DNA from: Vesta saturnalis
Taxonomy: Eukaryota > Arthropoda > Insecta > Coleoptera > Lampyridae
Reading direction: 5' to 3'
Assembly (NCBI GenBank): GCA_036346205.1
Contig: JARFJB010001495.1
Coordinates: 5,617,001-5,681,000 of the forward strand
Length of the DNA stretch: 64,000 bases
Below are positions 34,037 through 45,624 of the stretch, piece by piece (position 1 is the first letter of the stretch; each line of letters starts with the position of its first letter). The notes below the pieces were generated by a model. It saw nothing but the letters and a program-made list of their open reading frames with translations, was not told the origin of the DNA and made no database searches. The position numbers and the translations under genes are program-made.

Positions 34037-35700
34037 TTAACCCTGCATCACTCGGGTCCTAAAAAGTAACGTCATCACTCGAGCGGGAGCATCTTGCTCA
34101 CACGATATTTTGCTTCATTTGGAAGTCAGAAATAAATTTTTGTATACTAGTTACGTTATTAAGAAAATCAACTTGTGGTACATTTGTGAATTATAAAAAT
34201 ATATATGATTTCAAAAACAAGACTATTAACAGGAAATTATGGAACTTTTGTTTGACTTGCGTTTTTATTTCTAAGGGCAAGGTTCGGATTGATGAACGAT
34301 TTATCAACTGAGGTTTGATTAATTGCTGTACCAAGTTGTTTAAATCACTTCTGCGTTCAGGAAAAACCATTGTATTGCTTTTATGGACGATGTTAGAATT
34401 GATGCCGGCCACGTCTAATATCGTAAAGAAGATTCGTGAAGGCCATCAGCAACAGAATGTGGAGACCGAGTAATTGGATTTTACCTCATTAACAACGTTA
34501 AACCCTCCCTTAGTGAGGTTATAAAAAGTTACTATTTCTTGCTTATGCATTTCAGCGGAGTCAGGATCAATATTATCGCTTGAATGAAATGTTGACAACA
34601 GAAAAAGGATCTTGTTTGTTTTTGGTTTATATGAGACCAAAACAGTATCTTTGTGAAATCCAAACATACTACTAGGAGCCGGCCTCGCTTTAGAGTTAAT
34701 AAATATTGCGGGTATCTCTTTTTTGTCCTAAGGGTTCCTATTACCGCAGTGTTCATACTAAGCAAGTCTCGAGAGAGGAATGGATGTAAAATAATTATCC
34801 ATTGTGATATTTCTACCAGTGTCTAGAACTTGTGCTCCCATTCGCTTAACCACGGCATATGCAGAATTGTGTAACTTGTAGGGTACATCTGGTTGTTTTC
34901 CCGTATATATCTCTAAATTGCTGAAATAGAATATCCTTAAATCCACCAGGACATAAATTTTAATTCCATATTTAGCCGGATTAATGGCAATGTATTGCCG
35001 GAATTTCCATCTTGCCTTGAAATACTCCAACATTTTGTCTATAGCGCAATATTCTCCAATTTGATAATTTTCTTGGCATTTTTTCACAAAATCTTCAGAG
35101 TTGTCGAACGTGAGCGATATTATCATAAGACTTTCTTTCGTTTCGGCTTGCAATGTCATCAAATCTAAGTGCTCTTGCGAGTAGGTGAAACCTTTCCCTT
35201 GACATTATTAGTCGGAAACAATCAGCAACTGTTCCGTCGGCAGACCAAAGTTCTTGTGTAGCTAAATATTGAGCTTTTTTTATGTCTGCCATATACAAAA
35301 GTCCAATAAAGGCATACATTTCTGTGGGGTCTGTTGGCCGGAAATCTCGTTCTCGTTCGTAATTTTCGCGCAATTTATTCTGGTCAATTTTTGTATAGCG
35401 AACAATATATTCTACCATAGCTGGTGTGATATACAGCTCCAAACATTCCCTTTCAGTCTTAGCAGCTGATCATAATTGTCCAAATTTTCTTGAATTTTTG
35501 GCCCTATAGCTACAGCCCAAGTTACGTTTGCTAATAATTCCTGTCTACGAGTTTTTCCATAATCCTCTCGCCTCAAATCTATGAGTTTCTTACCCTTACT
35601 TGTGTTTATGTTTGGCAACCTAAGGCGGACAAGCAAAAAACTAGACCCCCGTGTAGTGTTATATGTATTTTAGAGACTTGACCTAATTATGGCTATTTTC
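34037..35700 (-). mobile_element. piggyBac element 1 (partial)
   Basis: The left boundary is a TTAA (34,037-34,040) followed by CCCTGCATCACTCGGGTCC, a CCC-starting terminus as in piggyBac elements. The minus-strand transposase occupies 34,191-35,636. The opposite terminus was not found next to the gene. A related terminus (GTGTGATCCAGGG-TTAA) occurs at 38,892, inside another element. TTAA sites near 35,704 could mark the lost end. Confidence 0.7.
34191..35636 (-). pseudogene. piggyBac 1 transposase relic
   Basis: Overlapping frames cover most of a piggyBac transposase. 35,442-35,095 includes RDFRPTDPTEMYAFIGLLYM and [13 protein letters not shown]. 35,162-34,758 includes the first catalytic context [26 protein letters not shown] with the second Asp, and [15 protein letters not shown] with the third. 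34,667-34,446 contains NLTKGGFNVVNEV, where the usual fourth catalytic Asp (GG-x-D-x-x-D) is replaced by Asn. The C-terminus at 34,412-34,191 follows as AGINSNIV. Several frameshifts separate the pieces. The copy is inactive. Confidence 0.88.
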
Positions 35701-37079
35701 AGAAGTTAACCAAATATTACACTACGCGATCACTGCGAGATCAGCAAATTGCTCATAAATGTAGCCGTCTAGTGAAGTGATTGACGAACACGTGTGCGTA
35801 AGTAGAAAGCTGTAGCCGCTAAACAACATATTATAATTAAAAGTAAGTTAAGTAACTAAAATAATTTCTTTACTACCCCCCCCCCCTTTAACTAACCTTA
35901 CAAGCGTCCTCTTAAAGATACGAAAGTAGAAAGGGGGCACCAGGGCCTCCAGCTTGGATTTAGTGGGACCTTTAACTTTCACTTTTTTATACGCCCACGT
36001 GGGCATCGCATTTTTTTCACCTGAGAAAAGAAAAGATTTAATCTGTTATCAATTAGACCCCGTTTTTATGAAAGGAGATTGCATAGTTATTATTACATTT
36101 CTTTTAAACCCATCTACAGGTTGTGATCTAATTTATTTATGCATTGGGGTTTGTATTCTAATAAGGGGCCGTAGTCTTGTAAGACGGGAATCTATTCGCG
36201 GGCTTCTTAATATATACTTATTATTATTAAACAGTTATACAACTACATTATGAATGGTAAGTTGCGTTATTTAATGTGTTTACAAATATTTTAAAAATTT
36301 GTTGATGCAACAAAACATTAAGGTCTAAATATTAGATCAATCCCAAACAAATCACGTTCGATAAAATCAAACAGTCAGATCAATCTCAATCAATCAATCA
36401 ACCAAATCAATCTCAATCAATCAAATCATAACTTACAGCCGGCGAAAACTAGCTTACAGCTCAAAAATACTGATTGGACTAACTTTCACTTTGCTAAAAC
36501 CAACCAACCACAATTCAAAAATACCAAACTGATTTAACTTAATCATACAAAACCAGCTCTCAATTCAAAAAATAGGAGTATGGTTTAACTTACAGAGTGC
36601 AAAAGAAACCCAGTCTCACACTTATTGTAGTTACTCATTTAACCGCCCTTTCACATTAACTGTAGCATTGTTAATGCAGGTTCAAACACCGTTAGGAAAA
36701 ACAAGTATATTATTAAAAATTGAAGGAAAGGTTAGCGTTTGAAAATATATTATTATTATTAGCAACAGTACACCATTTATTTAATCACATTCTTTATCGG
36801 TCTTCTTATTCTTCTTGAACCGTCATTCGTCGCTATCATCATCATGGTTTGAGATTCCTCCTTCTCCTCTACCTTATCGCTCTTCTTCCTCTTCTGTGAA
36901 TCATCACAATCACCTTGGATGTGAGATACAGTCAGCTCATCTACATCAAATTACGTTCAAATTACGACGCGGATTATGTACGCTAGTTTACCGGTGAGAC
37001 GTATGCAAATCAATCCCACCATTCTAATTGCGCGCGCTAAAGATTATTGACTTTCGCATTACCTGTAACTCCGTCAGTG

Positions 37080-37540
37080 CGACTTCTATACCTATATGAA
37101 AGCATCGCATCGCTAAATTTTGCCTGTATGGTTAGATTTGATATTTGTTAAAGAATTGCCGAACACTTTTCGCAATAAAGTACTTGCCCTTATCCGTCTG
37201 TATACTTTGGGGTATCTTTCCGCATCTTTGAAAATTAACCGAAAATACGTCGACTATAGAACAAGTAGTTTTTCAGCTTCAGAGCTGGTGTCCACGCCAT
37301 CTTGCTAAATACACCGATAACCGTCAGAATATAATTATACCAGTCGTTATATTTACTTAGATTTGTCATATCGCAAAGACCATGCCTGTCATAACTCAAA
37401 AAAGAAATGTTACCCACAATGCACCTTTTTCGAGTAAATTTCTCACTACAGGTTTATGTATAGCTCAAGTTACTTGTTTCTGTAACCGCGCTCTAATATC
37501 TTCCCTAGGGGCCTGTTTATAAATTTAAGTTCCTTTTTGA
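37080..37540 (-). pseudogene. Polinton-type (retroviral-fold) integrase relic
   Basis: The best frame (37,417-37,235) reads GLCDMTNLSKYNDWYNYILT, then VIGVFSKMAW. This is the region around the first two core residues of a DDE integrase of the Polinton type; the usual D of VIDVFSK is Gly here. In a second frame, about 37,235-37,090, PKYIQTD-like and KYFIAKSVRQFFNKYQI-like pieces follow, which cover the second catalytic block. Upstream, KFTRKRCIV near 37,440 fits the linker to the zinc-binding domain. Frames shift several times and the catalytic residue is lost. Confidence 0.7.
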
Positions 37541-38106
37541 CAGGGGGTATTTCTGCTAAGGCAGAGCTCGTATGTAAAATAGACTTATGTGATGGTATGG
37601 CAATCCCATTTTTTAAAAATTTAGAAATAGTACTCTACTAAGTGGACAGAATGCATGCTTAACCTGATTATAAAATCTAAAACCGTTTTCTTTTGACAGA
37701 TGTATTTCTGATTAGACAGAACTTTTATGTATGTAAAATAATATAGAGGCGAAATCTAGCTTAAAGAAGAGGACACAGGCAATTCGGTGCATACATCATA
37801 ATATTAAATAACCTGTTTGCGCAAATATATAGTTGGTTTTGGCTGTTTACGGTTTACACGAATAGTTTGATAGAGATTTTATTCTGTTAGTTAGTAGTTT
37901 AATTTAATTATAACAGCTTCGCAATTGCATTGCATCTCTCTAACTAATCTAGTCTGTGATAGTTAAAAGCCCCGATATATACATGTGCGTAAATATGTAC
38001 GGTGTTTATCACTATTGTTTACGTCCAATTGCGAAATCGTTTATTCACTTTTGTATAAGAACCAGTTGATTAACTGATTACGCAAAACCCATTAACTGTT
38101 TTATTA

Positions 38107-38108
<2 letters not shown>

Positions 38109-38155
<47 letters not shown>
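38109..38155. repeat. (TA)n microsatellite in element H
   Basis: About 46 bases of TA just inside the right arm of element H. Confidence 0.95.
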
Positions 38156-38159
<4 letters not shown>

Positions 38160-38807
38160 ATTTAATTTTAATTTTAAATTATCTTTACCTTGATTAGCTT
38201 CTTTAATATCAAAAAATGATCCAGTTGTTTATTAGCTTTACAAAATAGACCAAAATATGATTTCCACGTGGGCATATAAAAAAGCGCTATTGCATCAGGG
38301 TAGAAATGATGATTATTATTATTTCATCTAATATTTACACCTTAATGTTTTGTTGCAGCAGCAACTTTTAAAATATTTGTAATCACATTAATTAACGCAA
38401 TGTCGACGACTAATTGCTACTTTCCATTCATAATGAAGTTGTATAACTGTTTAATAATAATAAATACATATTAAGAAGCCCGCGAACAGATTCTCGTCTT
38501 ACAAGACTACGGCCCCTTATTATGGTACAACCCCCAATGCATAAATAAATTAGATCACAACCTGTAGATGGGATTAAAAGAAATGTAATAATAGTTATCC
38601 AATCTCCTTTGATAAAAACGGGGCCTAATTAATAACAGATTAAACCATTTTACTCTCAGGTGAAAAAAATGCGATCCTCACGTGGGCATATAAAAAAGTG
38701 AAAGTTAAAGTCTCGCACAAAATCCAAGATGGCGGCCATGGTACCTTCTTTCTACTTGCGTATCTTTAAGAGGACGCTTGTAAAGTTAGCTCAAGGAGGG
38801 GATAGTC

Positions 38808-38892
38808 CCGTTTACCTCGTAACTTTAAATGCGCCCGATTTTTGTAGAAGTGTGAGCAAAATGCTTATAGCGCGTGTGATCCAGGGTTAAGA
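38808..38892. mobile_element. piggyBac-like terminus inside the right arm of element H
   Basis: About 85 bases ending GCGTGTGATCCAGGG-TTAA are present in the right arm but not in the left arm of H. The end resembles the complement of the piggyBac 1 terminus at 34,041. It may be a solo end left by a deleted piggyBac that inserted at TTAA. Confidence 0.5.
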
Positions 38893-38984
38893 AAATAAAC
38901 AATTTTATTTACTTAACTTACTTTCAATTATAATATGTTGTTTAGCGGCTACAGCTTCACTAGGCGAAAATGTGAGGAAGCTGC

Positions 38985-39657
38985 AAACAATCCTGAGCAA
39001 GTCTCCTGGAGTCTGTGTATGATCTAAAGGTAAACATGGGTAAAACGAGGGTGGTAGTGTTTAATCATGCATACGAAGAAAGAAGAGTAGCGAATTTGAC
39101 CTACATCACAACATTGTAGAACAAGTTAATGGGTTTGTGTATATGTATAGAATATACACTGCAGATGGTAGAAAAGATGGTAAAATTAAGCGTCGGCGAG
39201 GCGTGTCAATACAGGAAAGAAAGTGTTTTGCAGTATATGAATAAATAATGAGAGTATGAATAACGCTGCTTTATGGGTAATATGCAATAGCGCGTTCGTC
39301 CCGTCTGTACGGTTCTAAAAAAAATGCGAAAGTAAAATAAATGACAAGATTTTTTCGGAGCGTAAAAGAGAATGGATGGAATGAGAAATAATTAGATAAG
39401 ACATTGATCGATCAGTATGAAAGAAGTACAAGTTGGTTTAGTAATATTGAAATAACACGATGTGGGTAAAGTTAGGGACTGGGCGTGGCAGACCTCGCAG
39501 GTGGTATTTCAATGCAGTCCGAGTCAGTGCACGAATCTGTATACGTTTATTACCTCTAGCAGAATGTCGATGTACGAAGGATTTTAAAAAAGTTTTTGTC
39601 TTTCAAAAAAAAAAAATCGAAAAATATAAACATTTACCTCTAAAATCAACATTATAA
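38985..39657 (+). pseudogene. LINE reverse transcriptase C-terminal relic (RTE-like or related)
   Basis: Readable pieces are LKVNMGKTRVVVF, then in another frame EQVNGFVYMYRIYTADGRKDGEIKR, LYGSKKN and, at 39,460-39,530, LGTGRGRPRRWYF. The order (VN-x-GKT-x-VMVF, F-x-YLG-x, DG...I..R, LYGSE, GRGRPR) is that of the thumb and C-terminal region of endonuclease-type LINEs common in invertebrates. Frameshifts are frequent. The 5' end lies at the right border of element H. Confidence 0.65.
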
Positions 39658-41250
39658 GAACGTTTGCATTATATTGCAAACTGTAAGATCAAGATATGCT
39701 ACTATCCAATATGCAAAAATTTACGTAAAGGTAGATATGTTCGCAGGTTATTTGTCACAATAAACTTTTTAGAGTGGGATGTTGAAAACGCAATGCAACA
39801 TCAAATCAATGCTAGACAGGTTTCCTACATAAAACGAATGTTAACATCTGTGCAGTATTATTTATGAGGTGTCGACAACTAGAAACATCGACGATAAAAC
39901 GACAAAAATCTGATCTCAGTGTCTGTCTGATAAAATAGCGTAATATGTTATTTCATAATTAATACATAGTAGGCTTTGTAAGGTTTTTATAAATATTTAG
40001 AAAGGTTAGAATTTGTAGTGGGTTACTACAATGGCATTAATGTGAAATGTATGCAGTTAAAAGAATCTAAAAGTATTGCTCACTTTTATAGTGTTTGTTG
40101 ACATTATTTATTAAATTCGAATTCGCATCGCAAGGAAAGATAAAAAAAATAAGCGTCGTGTTGTGTTTAATTCCTCATGAGATTTAGGTTGTTATTTGTG
40201 AAGAATCCTATTGTACAACTTTTAGTTAAAACTAATTTCTATCGACGTTTTTTTCTTTTTCTTATTAGGTTAGCCTGTTTTTATATCTGACAGATTTATG
40301 AAATTGCTTGTAAAACTCAAGTAGTATATAACACTCTACTACGTTAATATAATATTTAATCTCTTAACTGTAACTCGTAAAAATATTGCACAAAAATATA
40401 CCCCTAATTAAGTTCACTACAACACTATATAGAGTATTACAAAACCCTTCCTTTTAACACAACTTTTCTGTGTTAGAAAAGAGTAATAGTCATTAAGAGA
40501 ATTGGTAGGTCGTCCTTAGAAGTACCTTCCCCAACAGAACAATTAAACTCCTGGGTCGAGACCCGCATTGTAATCATCGAGCAAATTCATCTCACTTAGC
40601 CTTGCCGACCTGCAAATCCTGATCATCCGTTATCCTACTGCTTGTTACAAGTTACATTATCTATACGCGGGTAAAACACAGTACAGTACATACGTTATTT
40701 AATCTTTCCAATAAATCATAGTGCGGTAACTGACTAGAACATGTATTCACACTTACAATATGTTCTACTCTAACCTATGTACATGAGCATTTTATTCAAA
40801 TATCAGTTCTAGCTTTCTGAGCATATCGTACATCACTTTATACTATTTCGAATCAAATAAATGTCTAATATCCTTAAACTTTAGTAAAACGTGGGAATAT
40901 ATTTTCAAAGCGTTTGGTAAACTATGTGTTAACTTAATTTTTACAGATTTAAAACACATGTACGTTACAGTTATTTATATTATCATTGCATTACATTTTT
41001 ATTACTTTTTACTGTACAACTGTTGAACTAGGAATAACAATTGTATAAATGTAACTTAACATGGTACATGCTAATATTTGTACGAATACCATATAAACGT
41101 TGATTTACATTTGTAAAACCATTTTTATTGTAAAAAAACTAATTAAAATAACTGTTAAAGATGCAACACATTTATTTTTCCTAAGAAGCATTTTAGAACT
41201 GTACACCTTTTAATTAATGTTGATATTTAAAGTTATCCAAGTATACTACC
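39658..41250. other. AT-rich region without recognisable gene
   Basis: Only short ORFs. No inverted termini, RNA genes or known protein motifs were recognised. Confidence 0.4.
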
Positions 41251-41805
41251 AAAATATTATGAAAAAAGAGACTTTTTTAGAAAGCACGCTTTAATTTATG
41301 CGTAGAAAGTGCACTAAAAAGGGAAAATAATTTTTTTTGCACTAAAGGTAAAAGCGTGGGGCGCTCAACATAATTCTCTCCGTCACGTCTTTATACAGGG
41401 TGTACTGAAAAGAATGGGCCATACTGCAGGGGCACATTCTCTGGATTAAAATATACCGATTTAAGTCAACTTACCTTAGTACCAAGTTGCACACTTAAGG
41501 CCATACGAGCCTTTAAACATTTATTTTGTTTTCTATTATTTTACGCTAACTCATTTAGTTTTTGAATTATTTAATTGAAATTTGGTTTTTATAGGTTTTT
41601 GCATTAGCTGAACATGTCTGTGGATTCAATTTTTGTGTAAAGTATGGAGGGCACGTGCAGCAACCTATATGTTAAATTCTCGTTGTCATATTTTTTTGTT
41701 ATGCGAAAAATTTGACATAATGAGTAACTTCTTAAAAAATTCATAATAATCGCTTTATAAAAGGTGTACTTGGCGCAAGTCGCTAAACTGCACTATTTGT
41801 AAGGT

Positions 41806-43560
41806 TATTTTGATGCACCGTGTATGTGTAGTATTCTGATAAACGATATGTAACGTGTTTTGAATGTAGCTGAAGTGAGTTTGCATGAAAAGTATTTTTT
41901 TTGTTATTGTTGCGTTAATTACGGTTCATTCAAAGAAAAAAGGTAACCGAACTTTAGTTATTTTATTGTTTTTAGTGTTAGGAATTGTGTAATTTTAGTC
42001 TTCACGTATCGATGTGTTTGGTGGTTTCTTTAAATAACGTCGTTGTATATATTTACATGCGAATTTGTCAATGTATGTCCACTGTTCAATTTATTTTGTC
42101 GTTTATTTGTGTTAATTGTGTGCCTAACGGGTTACACCTTCTGATAAGTGAAATTAATCTTTGTATATTTTCGAATTTAAGGATCGATTGGAAATTGCGT
42201 AATGAACCAGATCGATCACAAAATTTCATTTCAACTTTGAAATATTAATGCAGAACACTACTAACAAAGTACTTATTATTGTTTTTTATTCAGCATAAAT
42301 TAAAATTTAAACCTATTAATAAATATCCAAATACGATTTTAAAGATAATAAAATATAACAATATTATTGATTATACAAGTACTAACCGCTCTATGTTTGA
42401 ATTATTTAGCAATCAACGAACATTTTGTTGAGATAACGATTTATTGTTAAACCGATTTCGTTTATTTTGTTTGGAATTTTCTGAATTGGGAATGTTTATT
42501 TAATTCAAAGATTTATAACAGTTAGAAATATAAACTTATAGGTATACGAGGCATACTTAAAAAGTATTCAAGTTAACGTCTTACGATTTGGGAACTTTCA
42601 TTTGAACAGGGTGTTCAATAAGTTCACGACGACCCGTGTATTTCAGAGTTTTCTTAAGCTTGTGGATCAATTTATTTTGAAGTGTGATTGAACTTGAATG
42701 GTAAATGGTTTTACTGAGTATGCTGTTATCCTGTCTTCCACAGTCAGATAGGATTAATTTAGCATCCCGCCTAAGACTACTTATTTTATTTAAGATTGTA
42801 GAGACAATTTTTCCCGGACTGAGCTTTGTGAATTGTAGATTAATGATAAGTGTAAGGTGTTGGAAACTACTTTTCAACCATTTTACTCCTTATATCGACT
42901 ACGCCCATTTCCACTGTAGCTGGCTTGGCAACCCGCTTATTTCGGTAAGCAACCAACACGCCTAGCGCGGTTTGGACGTGTAACACATTTCCAAGAAAAA
43001 TGTATTTAAAATTAATACTACAGATTCTATTACTCTCGCGAACATTTAATATAGTGTATTCGACAGCAATATTAACAAGCAAAAAATCAGTGCCAATGAC
43101 AAATAAATTTATGAAGCGACATGAATATAATTTATATTATATTTATTTTAAAAATTTTTGTTACGGCTACTGCTCTTTTATTTTTTCTTCAAGATATTTT
43201 GGTATATTTTTTGTATTACATTAGAGCAGTTGGATAGTGCATCTTTATCATACCTAATACTCATTTCTGCGAACTTCTAATATGTGTGATCCACTTATCC
43301 GTATGTACAAGATTTGTTTGTCACAGTTACTTATTGTAACTTAACGAAAATTCAGTAAAAGACATATTTATAATACTCCCTGTAAATTATTTAAATTTTA
43401 TTTCCTTTGTTAAAAAGAGATTAATTTTTGCTAGAATTTGTCTTGGTAGCAGACAAACTATAGTAAAATCCATTTAGTAGGCTGCTGTCAATCAGTGTCA
43501 CTTTAACTCTAATTTCTGTAGTTTGTTGAATTTATCTCACAGCTAAATCTTTCTTTCACA
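41806..43560. other. Unexplained 1.75-kb segment inside mariner I
   Basis: It lies between the left arm and the transposase start, where related elements have little or nothing. It has only short ORFs with no recognisable domain. A CAGGGTGTTCAATAAG motif at about 42,607 resembles a mariner end. Confidence 0.4.
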
Positions 43561-44639
43561 ATGCCTGGACATAATTTATTTTCTAATAGTGAAATAACCT
43601 ATATGGTGCAATTTATGCCCAACAATATTTTAATGAACGTGCTGGAGCAAGACTCTATTCCGAAACTTTTCGAAATCGTACACAACTTGACCGAAAAATA
43701 TTTTCAAGATTATTTGCAATATTGCGTGAAACGGGTAGCTATCATCTTGTACGTCATAACGGGCGACCTATTGAGCGCACTGTTCAACAAGAAGAACAAT
43801 TATTAAATACTGTTGGGGGTGACGCAACAATAAGTGAATACTCCAACATTTAATTAAATGTTGGATTATCCCGTACTGTAACATCTAATGTTTTACATAT
43901 GCAGCTTTATCCCTTTCATTATAGACCAGTCCAAAATTTACTGCGCGGTGATTTTTTGACCAGAACAAATTTTTGTGAATTTATACTGCGTAATAACAGA
44001 CAAAATCCAACATTTGTAAGTAGAATTTTATTTACAGATGAAGCAACGTTTACTAGGAGAGGAATTTTAAACAGAAGGAATAGTCATATATGGGCTGACG
44101 AAAATCCTCATGCCACTTTGGAGCGACATTTCCAGCACGAATTTAAAATTAACATCTGGTGCGGAATAATAAATAACAATCTTGTTGGTCCTTTTGAACT
44201 CCCAACAAATCTAACTGGCGATAATTACTTAAACTTTTTTAGAGAGAATTTGATTGTTTTATTAGAAGACACGCCCTTGAACATTCGTCATAATATGTGG
44301 TATTTACTACATGGTGCCCCTGTTCATTACAGTGTGGTTGTACAGGATTATTTAAATAATATATTTCCCCATCGTTGGTTTGAACGAGGAAGTGAACATC
44401 CGTGGCCTCCTAGAAGTCCTGATTTAAGTCAAATAGATTTTCAGTTTTGGGGACACATAAAAGCTGTTGCCTATTCCACCGCAGTTAATATAAAAGTTAA
44501 ACTGTGGCAACGAATTAATGAAGCGGCAAATAGTATTAAAAACCAGCATCCATCATTTCATAAAGTAAGGAGAAACTTCCTCAAAAGATGCCAGAAATGT
44601 ATTGAAGTTAACGGTCAACATTTTGAAAATAAACTTTAG
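43561..44639 (+). pseudogene. Mariner I transposase (DD41D), longest catalytic frame, second Asp lost
   Basis: The N-terminal part starts at ATG 43,561 (MPGHNLFSNSEITYMV) and shifts frame near 43,610, after which FRNRTQLDRKIFSRLFAILRETGSYHLV and GRPIERTVQQEEQLL can be read. Stops occur near 43,850. From 43,899 a single 246-codon frame covers ILFTDEATFTRRG (first Asp), NRRNSHIWADENPH, WCGIINNNLVGPFELP, WYLLHGAPVHYS and WPPRSPDLSQIDFQFWG, to the C-terminus GQHFENKL. In the second block the catalytic Asp (normally QDGAPAH) is His. 41 residues separate it from the third Asp. So even with the frame repaired this copy would lack a key residue. Confidence 0.9.
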
Positions 44640-45305
44640 TGTAATGTTTTGATTTAATGGTTTCTGTTGTTTATTTTGCTTCAATTTTCTTGTTATTCTG
44701 TTTTAGATTTGGTAATTTTTTTTTATTGTATGCACATTTGTGTACATAATTTTTTGGGAGGAGCTACAAGTTAATTAATATGAAAACAAACATTTTTGAT
44801 AGAAATTCCGTAGTACTAATTTTATTTACATTTTTATTGGAAATGGTGCAGTTTAGCGACTTGCGACAAGTATACATTTTATAAAACTATTATTATGAAA
44901 TTTTTAAAAAGTTACCCATTATGTCAAATTTTTCACATACCAAAAAAATATGACAACGAGAATGTAGCATATTTACACAAAAACTGGTTTAACAGACATG
45001 TCCAGCTAATTCAAAAACCTATAAAAACGAAATTTCAATTAAATAGCTAGAAAAATAAATGAGTTGGCCTAAAAAATTGAAAACAAAATAAATCTTTAAA
45101 CGATAGTATGTCCTTAAGGGAGCAACTTAGTACTAAGGTAAGTTGACTTAAATCGGTTTGAGTGTATAATGAGCGCCGCACGCTTTTATTTTTAGTCGTA
45201 AAGATTTGTAATCACATTTTGGTGCAAAGAAAGAAATTATTTTCACCCTTATAGTACATTTTCTACTCGTAAATAAAAGCGTGATTCTTGTTTCATAGTA
45301 TTTCA

Positions 45306-45624
45306 ATTTATATATATTTAAATCGATTTATCAACCATGCTGCATCTATGATTTAATTAATTCATAGGTAATTTGTTTAAAATAATTAGTTTTCTTTCAA
45401 TATTTAGTAGCATGTATAGATATGTGCAAAATATTTTAGGCCTGTATATGGGTATGACGAGGGGTATATTTGTATAGCGAAGACAACTAATTAGTGTTAG
45501 GTTAGGGTTTGATATCATGTTATTTTGATATGATGGCACTCTAGGACCGTTTAATGATGGCGTAGCATAGCAAACAATTTGAAAAATCGGTTTAAAATTT
45601 CATATTTTTTACTGGATTGTAAAA
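45306..45624. other. AT-rich spacer
   Basis: No features recognised between mariner I and the pogo relic. Confidence 0.35.

Larger units (their letters stand above)
35808..38956. mobile_element. Element H: long-TIR element with Polinton-type integrase relic
   Basis: The termini AGCTGTAGCCGCTAAACAAC (35,808) and its complement (ending 38,956) mirror each other. The arms extend inward for about 530 bases on the left (to about 36,338) and 630 on the right (from about 38,326). Termini starting with AG, arms of several hundred bases and an integrase relic between them all fit an internally deleted Polinton/Maverick. Full Polintons are 15-20 kb, so most genes are gone. The 6-base flanks (GTAGAA, TCACTA) do not match, so no target duplication is confirmed. 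The arms carry CACGTGGGCATATAAAA modules. Confidence 0.7.
41255..45305. mobile_element. Mariner-like element I
   Basis: The arms (about 41,280-41,805 and 44,838-45,290) match through blocks such as ACCGATTTAAGTCAACTTACCT, AATTCAAAAACCTATAAAA-like and GTCGCTAAACTGCAC. The left arm contains a TACAGGGTGTACTGAAAAG block at about 41,393 that the right arm lacks. Outer blocks with AAGCACGCTTT extend the symmetry on both sides. The transposase is on the plus strand near the right arm. About 1.75 kb between the left arm and the gene (41,806-43,560) is unexplained and likely an insertion. Confidence 0.85.

Noticed and set aside
36815..36997. Ser/Pro-rich ORF in element H
   Set aside because: Low-complexity composition from a TCT/TCA-rich stretch; no homology recognised.
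42581..42965. Overlapping ORFs of 98 and 86 codons
   Set aside because: Opposite-strand ORFs over the same DNA with no recognised domain; no support for coding.
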